A stretch of DNA of 64,000 nt. Source: Paenibacillus agri. Its GTDB lineage: Bacteria; Bacillota; Bacilli; Paenibacillales; Paenibacillaceae. The notes beneath the pieces were generated by a model. It saw nothing but the letters and a program-made list of their open reading frames with translations. It had not been told where the DNA came from and did no database searches. The DNA is taken from positions 47,704 through 111,703 of the forward strand of contig NZ_JABWCS010000199.1 in assembly GCF_013359945.1 (NCBI RefSeq), written 5' to 3'. Below, in pieces: positions 33,359 through 41,607 of this stretch (positions are counted from its first letter, which is position 1; each line of letters opens with the position of its first letter). Position numbers and translations under genes: made by a program.

Positions 33359-34267
33359 TTAGACCGCCCCCTCTTGGTTCATTGTAAGCTGTTCAAAGGC
33401 TTCATCCAGCCGTCCCTGATCAATACGTACATCCTTCACCGGCAGACCCGCCGTAAAAATATCCCGTAATGCTTCATCTGTGTCCTCTGTAGTCACGAAA
33501 ATTCGCCCGTCCTTATAGTAGCAGCCGTCTATGGAAGGCAGAGTCAGCAACTTCTGTTGAAGATCGAGTCCATCAGCCGGCTGCAGAAAGGACAGCGAGC
33601 GCTTCACGATTCTCGCCTTGATCTCGTCTGGACTACCGTCTGCTGCAAGGCTTCCCCGGTTGAAGAGCAAAATCCGGTCGGCGATATCCTCCGCTTCCGG
33701 CAGATAATGAGTGGTGAACAAGATGGTCTTGCCCTGTTCTGCCAGTCCCCGCACCTTCTCCCAGAACCGCCGCCGTGCGGTAATATCCAGCCCGACCGTC
33801 GGCTCATCGAAGAACAGCAGCTCCGGATCTCCAGCAAGTGCAAGCGCAAAGCCGAGACTGCGCTTCTGGCCGCCTGACAGCTTCTCGGCGTATCGGTTTA
33901 GATCTGCCGGGTCAAGACCTGTTGCCTCTACCAGTAACTTCTGGTCCATGGGGTACTGATAGTAGCTTGAGATCAGGCTAATGATCTCCTTTACCTTCAG
34001 ACGGTCCATGACACTAACCTCTTGCAGCATGGACCCCGTCTTCTCACGCACCGATTTGTCTTTGGGATGCTGCCCAAAGATGGTTACGGATCCTTCGGTG
34101 GGCTCCAGCAGACCCAACATCATCAGGATGGCTGTGGTCTTACCAGCTCCATTTGGTCCCAGAATGGCGGTAATCGAACCTTTGTATATTTTAAAGCTAA
34201 TGTTGTCTACCGCCTTTTTCCCCTTGAACACTTTGCTGACAACGTTCATTGCAATCACTGTCTCCAT
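33359..34267 (-). CDS. ABC transporter ATP-binding protein (YvfR-like)
   Basis: The 302-residue ATPase has Walker A GPNGAGKTT near residue 40, Q-loop MLQEVSVMD, signature LSGGQKRSLGFALAL, Walker B LLFFDEPTVGLD and H-loop TTHYLPEAEDIADRI. A C-terminal extension of about 80 residues follows, as in CcmA-type export ATPases. ATG at 34267 follows GGGAGG. First gene of the four-gene operon. An inverted repeat 47 bases upstream may be the target of its own response regulator. Confidence 0.93.
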   Translation of the reverse strand: METVIAMNVVSKVFKGKKAVDNISFKIYKGSITAILGPNGAGKTTAILMMLGLLEPTEGSVTIFGQHPKDKSVREKTGSMLQEVSVMDRLKVKEIISLISSYYQYPMDQKLLVEATGLDPADLNRYAEKLSGGQKRSLGFALALAGDPELLFFDEPTVGLDITARRRFWEKVRGLAEQGKTILFTTHYLPEAEDIADRILLFNRGSLAADGSPDEIKARIVKRSLSFLQPADGLDLQQKLLTLPSIDGCYYKDGRIFVTTEDTDEALRDIFTAGLPVKDVRIDQGRLDEAFEQLTMNQEGAV

Positions 34268-34313
34268 GTTCTGCTCCCTCCCGTAATTCGCCCAGTTCTG
34301 CTTCATGTATCTA

Positions 34314-34346
34314 ATACTAATGTCAAAAAGAAGATGACATTAGTAT
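34314..34346 (-). promoter_or_regulatory. inverted repeat upstream of the ABC/two-component operon
   Basis: ATACTAATGTCA and TGACATTAGTAT form perfect 12-bp arms around nine bases. The position, 47 bp ahead of the first ATG, and the LuxR-type regulator in the operon suggest an autoregulatory operator. A plain hairpin is the alternative. The rest of the 34268-34609 gap shows no gene. Confidence 0.55.
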
Positions 34347-34465
34347 GATGTGTCACTGCTTTAAGTTGACAATTGTCACCTGTTGGCCGAGATAAACATC
34401 CATAATTTCATTTATTTGGATAATACCACTTTCCTTTTATTATAGATGTACAAAAGTTCCCATTA

Positions 34466-34502
34466 AAAAATCCCCCGATTGAAGCCTGCGCTCCCGGGGG
34501 AT
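34466..34502 (-). terminator. rho-independent terminator, minus strand
   Basis: On the minus strand ATCCCCCGG pairs with CCGGGGGAT-like CGGGGGAT and is followed by TTTTTT. It lies about 110 bases past the nitroreductase stop and would end that transcript. Confidence 0.8.
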
Positions 34503-34609
34503 GTTCTCTGGATTTCTGATTACTCGCTAATTGCCACATAAATCACTTCTACAAGACTATCTTTGGCTCGTTATAGATTCGCTATAACTTCCTAGTGTAT
34601 TAACCCGAA

Positions 34610-35362
34610 TTATCTACGTAGGAAGCCTTTCGCCTGCAAAAAATCTTTCATTTGCATACGAGCAGGCTCTGAGATTCGCTTTGCCATCATTGCAGACCAA
34701 GGTGTGTCATTCGCGCCTCCAGTCCGTTCACGCATGTATACCCGGCTCTCTTCATCGTAAGCTTTGACCTGCTCCAGAGTTGTCGCTGTATCATAGCCGT
34801 TGTGATGCAACACAGCCTGAAGCGGCAAGCGCGGACGCAGCCCTGCCCTTGCTGCCGGATAACCGACGCACATCCCGAATACAGGGTAGACCAATTCTGG
34901 CAGACCCAGCAACTCTGACACCTCGGCAATCTTACTGCGGATACCGCCGATATAGACGATACCCAGTCCCAGCGACTCTGCCGCTACAGCTGCATTTTGC
35001 GCGGCGAGGGCCACATCGACAGTGGCGACGATCAGGTTCTCTGTGGTGTCCTCATATGAGTTGCCGCCTGCCAGATGCGGCGTGGATGCTTCCCGCAGAC
35101 GATACAGATCCGCACACCAGACCAAAAAGACAGGAGCCTGCTCGATATAGGCTTGATTTCCGGCTAATGCGGCTAGCTGGCTTCTCAATCCAGGATCGGT
35201 CACTGAGATGACGCTGTACGCCTGAACATTGCTGGAGGTGGAGGCCATCTGGGCTGCACCGATGATAGCCGCAAGCTGCTCTTCGCTAACAGGGGTATCC
35301 TTATACTGACGGACCGATCCATGTCGGTTCAACAGCTCCAGAGTTTCATTATTTGGTTTCAT
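34610..35362 (-). CDS. nfrA: NADPH-dependent nitroreductase/FMN reductase (NfsA/NfrA group)
   Basis: The 250-residue flavoprotein has LLNRHGSVRQYKDTPVSEEQL at the N terminus and MASTSSNVQAYSVISV near residue 38, both FMN-contact regions of the NfsA/FRP subgroup. GLGIVYIGGIR and VYPVFGMCVGYPA are conserved interior strands, and RPRLPLQAVLHHNGYD is the subgroup's signature near residue 180. It reduces flavin, quinone or nitro compounds with NAD(P)H. The length is normal. It is transcribed alone. Confidence 0.92.
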   Translation of the reverse strand: MKPNNETLELLNRHGSVRQYKDTPVSEEQLAAIIGAAQMASTSSNVQAYSVISVTDPGLRSQLAALAGNQAYIEQAPVFLVWCADLYRLREASTPHLAGGNSYEDTTENLIVATVDVALAAQNAAVAAESLGLGIVYIGGIRSKIAEVSELLGLPELVYPVFGMCVGYPAARAGLRPRLPLQAVLHHNGYDTATTLEQVKAYDEESRVYMRERTGGANDTPWSAMMAKRISEPARMQMKDFLQAKGFLRR

Positions 35363-35460
35363 AACTTATTCGCCTCTCTTTTTCCGAACTTGGCTTCTCA
35401 TGCAAGCCTGCCTCTATATTATTAGCATACATTCCCACACAAATAAAAATATATAGAAAT

Positions 35461-36804
35461 CTACCACCTACCCGTGCGCGTAACCTCCTGGACAATTGCC
35501 TGAATGCCTTCGTCGATCTGTTCTAGCCGGGCACGTGAAATACTAATCCGTATAAATTTCTCCCGCTCCTGATAGTCGGATAAATAGAACCCCCTGCCGG
35601 ACACAACGCTAATCTTTCTCTCTTTCAGACGTTTAAGCAGACGATCCAGGTTCACCGTTCCCGGCAGCTTAAACTGCACGTAGACACCGGAACTACCGGG
35701 AGACACCTCAATCAAACCTTCTGTGTTATACCGTTCAAGGGCCGCATACAGAGCGTGCATTCTCTCCGCATACAGGTCTTTTATTTTGTGCTTGTGATGC
35801 TCATACATCCCATTCCTGATGTAGATCTCAAGTGCCGCCTGAGACAAAAGGGAAGTGTCCGTATATCCTTTATGTGCGCGGAAGGCCTCCAGCAAGGCTT
35901 CTGGTAATACCACTGCACCCAGTCTGAGACCAGGGAAGATGATCTTGGAGAAGCTTTTTAAATAGATGACATGAGAAGTCTGATCATAAGCATAGATGGG
36001 ATCAAAACGCCGCTCCGCACCCAGGTCGGCCATGTAGTCATCCTCAACGATATAAACATCATATTTGGCGGCCAATCCGGCGATTGCTCTTCGTTCCTCT
36101 GCGCTATAGGAGGTTCCGAGTGGATTTTGATACCTGGGCATGGTATAGAAAAACTTTACATCACCGCTCCTGAACCGCTCCTCCAGCTCCAGCAGATTAA
36201 TTCCCGCCGCCGAACGAGAGATCCCGCTGACTGGCAGACCCTCGCCCTCCAAATAACGCAGATAGATGTCATAGCCGGGCTGTTCGACGAGAATTTGTGT
36301 CCCTCCGCCTGGAAATGGCATCTTGGCCAGGATTTCGAGCGCCTGCTGGATGCCAGAGGTGATGATGATCCGCTCCGCTTTGGCAAATACCTGATATTCA
36401 GCCAAATGAGATACCAAAGTATGACGTAGCGTCCCCCATCCCAAAACATCGCTGTAGGTGAACAGGTGATACTTGTAGATATCAATCGCTTTGTTGAGAC
36501 AATGCTGAAAATCCAAATACGGAAACACGTTCAGGTCGGGCGAAGCAGAAGCAAAATCCAGAGTCTCATGGCCAGTAGAAGGCTCCATGTCGTCAGGTTT
36601 CTCCACCATGTAATATCCGCTCTGCGGAATGGAATATACCGTATGTTTTCTTTCGAGCTCACCGTATGCCCTCAGAACAGTGCTGACACTGCAGTTGTAG
36701 AATGTTGCGGCACTTCGCACGGAGGGCAGCTTCTGCCCAGGGCTGTATTTGCCCTCCCGGATTAAGTGTTCCATATCAGCTAAAACGGAATGATACTTTT
36801 TCAT
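35461..36804 (-). CDS. MocR family PLP-dependent transcriptional regulator
   Basis: The 447-residue regulator joins a GntR winged helix (KYSPGQKLPSVRSAATFYNCSVSTVLRAYGELE, residues 18-50) to an aminotransferase class I/II domain. In the latter, IITSGIQQALEIL, MPRYQNPLGTSYSAEERR, VEDDY and the Schiff-base Lys in LKSFSKIIFPGLRLG near residue 285 are intact. It binds pyridoxal phosphate, perhaps as an effector complex with an amine. GGGGGG precedes the ATG. It diverges from the EamA exporter gene, its most likely target; CTGTA-TCGG-TACAG at 36911-36924 in the spacer could be part of an operator. Confidence 0.92.
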   Translation of the reverse strand: MKKYHSVLADMEHLIREGKYSPGQKLPSVRSAATFYNCSVSTVLRAYGELERKHTVYSIPQSGYYMVEKPDDMEPSTGHETLDFASASPDLNVFPYLDFQHCLNKAIDIYKYHLFTYSDVLGWGTLRHTLVSHLAEYQVFAKAERIIITSGIQQALEILAKMPFPGGGTQILVEQPGYDIYLRYLEGEGLPVSGISRSAAGINLLELEERFRSGDVKFFYTMPRYQNPLGTSYSAEERRAIAGLAAKYDVYIVEDDYMADLGAERRFDPIYAYDQTSHVIYLKSFSKIIFPGLRLGAVVLPEALLEAFRAHKGYTDTSLLSQAALEIYIRNGMYEHHKHKIKDLYAERMHALYAALERYNTEGLIEVSPGSSGVYVQFKLPGTVNLDRLLKRLKERKISVVSGRGFYLSDYQEREKFIRISISRARLEQIDEGIQAIVQEVTRTGRW

Positions 36805-37030
36805 AGTGCCCCCCTGTACAGCCTTCGTCCCACTCCAAAAGTGAAATCCGAGATTTTATACGTTCATGTTAACACCATTCTTCTCCATTCATTATAAATG
36901 AATCCATCAGCTGTATCGGTACAGTTATGAAAAACTGGCATTGTAGGCCCGCGTAAATTCTTTTAATTTTAAAGTAACAAACAGAGGCGGATACACGATC
37001 CCGCCTTGTTATAGAAAGGGAGAGGCAACC

Positions 37031-37987
37031 ATGCAGCAAAAAGGTCTTAAATTGGCATATATTCTCGCCGTACTTAATGCGGCTATTATCGGATTCTCAT
37101 TCTTGTTCACCAAAGTAGCACTCGGCCACGCCGGACCGCTCGATACGCTGACCTTCCGCTTCGCTGCTTCCTTCCTGGTGATGTCGATCCCGGTCGCCTT
37201 CGGCTGGGTCAAAATCTCCTATCGCGGCAAACCCATTTTTAAAGCGCTACTACTGGCATCCATGTACCCGCTCGGGTTCTTCACGCTTCAAGTGTTCGGA
37301 CTCCAGCATGCCACCTCGGCCGAGGGAGGGATTCTCTACGCTTTTACACCGGTAGTGACGATGATTATCGCTTCGATCTTCTTGAAAGAAACGACGACAC
37401 TCTTGCAGAAGCTATGTATTTTCCTGTCCGTGTTCGGCGTGGTGTTCATCTTTGTGATGAAAGGAAGTAGCATCAATCTGTCCAATATGACCGGAATTGT
37501 GCTGCTATTCCTGACCTGTATCGCTTTTGCCGGGTACAGCGTTTTGGCCCGTTCACTCACGAAGCACTTCAGCCCTGCTGAAATCAGCTACTTGATGATG
37601 GGCATTGGCTTCGCCACCTTCCTGGTCATTTCCTTAACCGGTCATGTCAGCAACGGAACAATGGGCGAGTTCTTCAAACCGCTGAGTAGCGGCACATTTG
37701 TCTTATCGGCGCTTTATTTAGGTGTTATCGCCTCACTCGTCACTACACTAGCTTCTAACTATATCTTGTCCAAAATCGAGGCTTCCCTCATGAGCGTATT
37801 CGCCAATCTCTCCACTATTGTATCTCTTGCAGCCGGGGCGATCTTTCTGGGCGAAGAAATCACAGTGTACCACTGGATTGGATCGGCTCTGATCATTGCA
37901 GGTGTTATTGGCACGAACCGTTTGGGCCGGAAAAAAGCTGCCGCTATTCCTGCCACTGTGCCATTGTCTAAATCAGCGAAATTATGA
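37031..37987 (+). CDS. EamA/DMT family transporter
   Basis: The 318-residue protein has ten helices in two EamA repeats: AYILAVLNAAIIGFSFLFTKVAL with LTFRFAASFLV in the first, GIVLLFLTCIAFAGYSVLARSL with SLMSVFANLSTIVSLAAGAIFLGE in the second. ILYAFTPVVTMIIASIFLKE is the family's conserved fourth-helix block. Such drug/metabolite exporters often export amino acids or nucleobases; the partner MocR gene suggests an amine or amino acid. GGGAGAGG precedes the ATG. Confidence 0.93.
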   Translation: MQQKGLKLAYILAVLNAAIIGFSFLFTKVALGHAGPLDTLTFRFAASFLVMSIPVAFGWVKISYRGKPIFKALLLASMYPLGFFTLQVFGLQHATSAEGGILYAFTPVVTMIIASIFLKETTTLLQKLCIFLSVFGVVFIFVMKGSSINLSNMTGIVLLFLTCIAFAGYSVLARSLTKHFSPAEISYLMMGIGFATFLVISLTGHVSNGTMGEFFKPLSSGTFVLSALYLGVIASLVTTLASNYILSKIEASLMSVFANLSTIVSLAAGAIFLGEEITVYHWIGSALIIAGVIGTNRLGRKKAAAIPATVPLSKSAKL

Positions 37988-38077
37988 TTCTCACCATAGC
38001 GGCGTATAAACGTCACTTCGATTCTGCCATATAAGCTGAACTTACGAATCAGCAAGGTACTGTTCTATATATATATT

Positions 38078-38116
38078 AAAAAAGTCGCAGATGCCTAAGG
38101 CACCTGCGACTTTTTT
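38078..38116. terminator. bidirectional terminator
   Basis: AAAAAAGTCGCAG pairs perfectly with CTGCGACTTTTTT over a loop that can pair further (TGCCTAAGGCA). It lies between the convergent EamA and copA genes. Confidence 0.92.
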
Positions 38117-38176
38117 ATAATTCCGTCTAAGGAAGCAATGGTTCCTCCTGTCAACAGAAATCAAAGCTATATTGCT

Positions 38177-40633
38177 TTACAGCTTCACCCGTTGCAGCCG
38201 TAGTGCGTTCAGCACAACGGATACAGAGCTGAATGCCATCGCCGCTCCCGCAAGCCATGGGGCTAAGAAGCCTAGAGCCGCAATCGGAATTCCGATTGTA
38301 TTGTAGGCCAGCGCCCAGAACAGATTCTGCTTGATGTTCCGCATCGTCTTGCGGCTCATCTCAATCGCATCCGGGATGCTCTTCAGATCGCCGCGCATCA
38401 GCGTAATGTCCGCGGCTTCCATCGCCACGTCCGTCCCGGTGCCGATCGCCATGCCCGTGTCGGCAGTCGCCAGCGCCGGCGCATCGTTGATGCCGTCGCC
38501 GACCATCGCCACCTTGGTTCCGCCCGCTTGCAGCTTGCGGACCTCCTCGGCCTTGCCTTCGGGCAAGACTTCGGCCAACACCTTAGTGATCCCGGCCTGC
38601 TGCGCAATGGCCTCGGCAGTGATCTTGTTGTCACCTGTAATCATGACAACCTGGATACCCATCTTGTGCAGCGCGGCTACGGCTGCCCGCGAAGTCTCCT
38701 TAATCGTGTCGGCCACAGCGACGACCCCGACTACGGCCTTCTCGACAGCTACCAGCATCGCTGTCTTCCCTTCCTGCTCCAGCCCTGTCATAATTGCCGT
38801 CCAGGCCGCAATATCCAGACCTTCCTCTTCCATCATCCGGCGAGTACCAACCTTCACCGCTTTTGTATTCACCACAGCCGATATACCCCGGCCCGGTATA
38901 TTATTGAATTGTCCCGCTTCCGGCAAGGTCAGCCCTCTGTCTACAGCTCCGGCGACAATTGCCTCCGCAAGCGGATGCTCCGACAGCTTTTCCGCAGCCG
39001 CGGTCAACGCCAACAGCTCATTCTCGGCTGCTGCGTTGTTATTCCCCGCAGCACCTGCGGTAACGATAACATCTGTCAGCACAGGTTTGCCGTTGGTTAC
39101 AGTCCCTGTCTTATCCAAAACAACGACTTGAATGGCTTGTGCACCTTCCAAATGCTCGCCGCCCTTAAATAGAATACCCAGTTCCGCTGCACGGCCCGAG
39201 CCCGCCATGATTGAGGTTGGCGTTGCTAGCCCCAAGGCACACGGACAGGCAATCACCAGCACCGCGATCGCTTTCTCCAGCGCTTCTGCGAACTGGCCAG
39301 GGGCAACCCCGAAATACCAGATCAGGAAGGTCAAGACTGCAATCCCGACCACAATCGGTACGAAGATCCCGGAAATGACATCAGCAATCCGCTGGATGGG
39401 TGCCTTGGAGCCTTGTGCTTCTTCCACAACTTGGATAATCTGAGCAAGCGCAGTGTCCCGGCCTACCCGGCTGGCTTTCACCCGCAGCATTCCGTTCTTG
39501 TTAAGTGTTGCGCCAATTACAGTATCCCCCGGCTTCTTCTCTACCGGGATGCTTTCACCCGTCAGCATGGATTCATCGACAGAAGAAAGCCCCTCCACAA
39601 CCTCGCCATCCACTGGTACTTTCGTGCCCGGTTTGACCAGTACGATGTCGCCAGGAACTACCTCTTCCACAGGGATGCTAATCTCAGCACCGTTCCGAAT
39701 GACGAGCGCGGTCTTCGCCTGCAAACCCATAAGGCTCTTGATAGCATCCGAAGAGCGCCCTTTGGCTAACGCCTCGAACCACTTCCCGACCAGAATCAAC
39801 GTGATTAGAACCGCACTTGTCTCGTAGTACATTTCCACCGTATGATCCATGCCCGACATGTTAAGCGAATCAATCGTCAGGTACAAGCTGTAGAAATACG
39901 CAGCCGAGGTTCCAAGTGCTACCAGCACGTCCATGTTGGCACTGCCATTGCGCAGCGCTTTATAAGCACCGACGTAGAACTGCCAGCCGATAATGAACTG
40001 TACCGGAGTAGCCAGAATCAGTTGGAACCACGGATTCATGAATAGATCCGGGGTAGGAATCCAGGTGGTGAAGGAAAAATGTCCAGCCATAGCCCATAAG
40101 AGCGGCAAGGACAAAATCGCCGAGATAATCCACTTGTTCCGCTTATGCTTAATCTCCGCTCCCCGCCGGTCAACATTTTCTTTGCGATCCTGCTTAAGCG
40201 TAGCTTTATATCCAATGCCGCTGACCTTCTCCATAATCTCACGGGTCCCAATATCACCCGGAATGTATTCAACATGCGCGGTTTCGAGCGCCAAATTCAC
40301 ATTTACCGAAGCAATCCCTGGCATCTTCCCCAGCACCTTCTCTATACGTGCCGAACAGGCTGCACAGGTCATCCCCGAGATATCAAAATCAGCGGATTCT
40401 TTTACAGTATCATAACCTAAGGCACGTATCTTCTCTTCGATCTCCGGCAGTCCGGCCACCTTCGGATCAAAGCCCACTGTAGCTTGCTCCAGCGCTAAAT
40501 TAACATTCGCCCGGGAGACTCCCTCCATCTTGGACAACCCTTTCTCAATCCGGGTTGCGCAAGCCGAACAGGTCATCCCTGTAATTTGCAAAGTCGTCTG
40601 CTTCTCTTCCTCTGCCGCTGCGGTATTACCCAT
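38177..40633 (-). CDS. copA: Cu(+)-exporting P1B-type ATPase CopA
   Basis: The 818-residue pump has two N-terminal heavy-metal domains ([13 protein letters not shown] and [13 protein letters not shown]). Eight membrane helices follow, with the copper motif [19 protein letters not shown]. The catalytic Asp is in [11 protein letters not shown], the HP motif is SEHPLAEAI and the hinge is [13 protein letters not shown]. It exports Cu+ from the cytoplasm, receiving it from CopZ. The ATG at 40633 is chosen for GAGGGG eight bases upstream; a GTG three codons earlier is the alternative. A CsoR box lies 18 bases upstream, so copA has its own copper-inducible promoter besides read-through from csoR-copZ. 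Confidence 0.96.
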   Translation of the reverse strand: MGNTAAAEEEKQTTLQITGMTCSACATRIEKGLSKMEGVSRANVNLALEQATVGFDPKVAGLPEIEEKIRALGYDTVKESADFDISGMTCAACSARIEKVLGKMPGIASVNVNLALETAHVEYIPGDIGTREIMEKVSGIGYKATLKQDRKENVDRRGAEIKHKRNKWIISAILSLPLLWAMAGHFSFTTWIPTPDLFMNPWFQLILATPVQFIIGWQFYVGAYKALRNGSANMDVLVALGTSAAYFYSLYLTIDSLNMSGMDHTVEMYYETSAVLITLILVGKWFEALAKGRSSDAIKSLMGLQAKTALVIRNGAEISIPVEEVVPGDIVLVKPGTKVPVDGEVVEGLSSVDESMLTGESIPVEKKPGDTVIGATLNKNGMLRVKASRVGRDTALAQIIQVVEEAQGSKAPIQRIADVISGIFVPIVVGIAVLTFLIWYFGVAPGQFAEALEKAIAVLVIACPCALGLATPTSIMAGSGRAAELGILFKGGEHLEGAQAIQVVVLDKTGTVTNGKPVLTDVIVTAGAAGNNNAAAENELLALTAAAEKLSEHPLAEAIVAGAVDRGLTLPEAGQFNNIPGRGISAVVNTKAVKVGTRRMMEEEGLDIAAWTAIMTGLEQEGKTAMLVAVEKAVVGVVAVADTIKETSRAAVAALHKMGIQVVMITGDNKITAEAIAQQAGITKVLAEVLPEGKAEEVRKLQAGGTKVAMVGDGINDAPALATADTGMAIGTGTDVAMEAADITLMRGDLKSIPDAIEMSRKTMRNIKQNLFWALAYNTIGIPIAALGFLAPWLAGAAMAFSSVSVVLNALRLQRVKL

Positions 40634-40650
40634 CTTATCCACCCCTCTTC

Positions 40651-40667
40651 ATACCCCAAGGGGGTAT
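40651..40667 (-). promoter_or_regulatory. CsoR-type operator upstream of copA
   Basis: ATACCCC-AAG-GGGGTAT is the GC-core palindrome bound by CsoR-family repressors. TTATACC on the minus strand overlaps it and could be the -10 region. A second box with the same ends lies ahead of csoR. Confidence 0.85.
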
Positions 40668-40751
40668 AATTATCTTCAAAAGAAAAGGCGTTGGCGCCTC
40701 GGGAACCAAAGAAGGTCCGCACCGCTCCAAGCCTTATTACTGTGCTTCAAG

Positions 40752-40952
40752 TTAAACTACATCATACCCTTGATCTTCGATAGCTTCCTTGATCGCGCTG
40801 AGGCTTACCTTATTCTCATCGAATTCAACGGCTACTGTCTTTGCTGGCAAATCTACTTTCGCAGAAGCACCAAGACTCGCTACAGCCTTCTCTACAGAAT
40901 TCACACAGTGACCGCAAGACATTCCTTCAACATTAAGTACAGCATTGGACAT
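40752..40952 (-). CDS. copZ: copper chaperone CopZ
   Basis: The 66-residue protein is a single heavy-metal-associated domain with GMSCGHCVNSVEKAV near residue 10, the Cu+-binding CxxC, and the ferredoxin-like fold pattern to GYDVV. It carries Cu+ to CopA and can donate it to CsoR. AAGGAGG precedes the ATG. It follows csoR by 16 bases. Confidence 0.95.
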   Translation of the reverse strand: MSNAVLNVEGMSCGHCVNSVEKAVASLGASAKVDLPAKTVAVEFDENKVSLSAIKEAIEDQGYDVV

Positions 40953-40968
40953 GATAATTCCTCCTTAA

Positions 40969-41322
40969 TTATTTCATTAATTTATTAACAGTCACCAGCA
41001 GTTCATCGATGACCTCATGCTCACCGGCTTCGATCCGTTCGACAATGCAGCTCTTCATATGGCCTTCCAGCAGCAACCGCCCCACACTGTTGAGTGCCGA
41101 TTGAACTGCGGCCAGTTGATTAAGTACATCATCACAATAGGTATCACGATCAATCATTCCCTTGATCCCGCGAACCTGGCCTTCAATTCGGTTGAGTCGT
41201 GTGGTCAGTAAATTCTTGAAGTCCGCAGAGTGATGACTCTTACGCACGCCGGAATCAGACGTCCCGCATTCATCGTCGCAGGAATGCCCTTCCCGTTCTT
41301 TGTCATTGACAGACACATGCAT
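40969..41322 (-). CDS. csoR: copper-sensing repressor CsoR
   Basis: This roughly 117-residue all-helical repressor has TTRLNRIEGQVRGIKGMIDRDTYCDDVLNQ and the C-H-C copper site: Cys in TYCDD, His and Cys in EGHMKSCI. Cu+ binding releases it from GC-rich palindromes. AAGGAGG ends three bases before ATG 41322 but nine bases before GTG 41316, so the shorter GTG form may be used. A His/Cys-rich head (GHSCDDECG) of about 30 residues precedes the conserved domain, longer than in many CsoR proteins. Confidence 0.93.
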   Translation of the reverse strand: MHVSVNDKEREGHSCDDECGTSDSGVRKSHHSADFKNLLTTRLNRIEGQVRGIKGMIDRDTYCDDVLNQLAAVQSALNSVGRLLLEGHMKSCIVERIEAGEHEVIDELLVTVNKLMK

Positions 41323-41346
41323 CAACCTCCTTGAACTCACTATAAT

Positions 41347-41368
41347 ATACCCCCCATGGGTATGTCAA
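41347..41368 (-). promoter_or_regulatory. csoR promoter with embedded CsoR operator
   Basis: On the minus strand TTGACA (41368-41363) is followed by ATACCCATGGGGGGTAT, a CsoR-type palindrome filling the spacer to TATTAT/TTATAG. A repressor bound between -35 and -10 would block polymerase, and csoR-copZ-copA would be copper-inducible and autoregulated. Confidence 0.82.
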
Positions 41369-41607
41369 GATGAACTAAAGAAATTAATCCACCCCATATT
41401 TCAAAGTTTAATGATGTTGAAAATGAGTAAAATTAATTGTTTTTTGTTATAAAATAGCAGGAATTCAACACCTGGAAGCGAATTCAATTAGAATTATACC
41501 CTTTTTTATCCAGAACCAACCTTTGCATACTCATACCTAGAAAATTTGGGGAATTTCCCTTACACTAATGGAACATCATGACATTGCTCGAGAGGAGAGG
41601 GTCTACC

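Noticed and set aside
38331..39172. Long plus-strand frames across copA
   Set aside because: They are antisense to a complete CopA with all catalytic motifs and have no ribosome sites.
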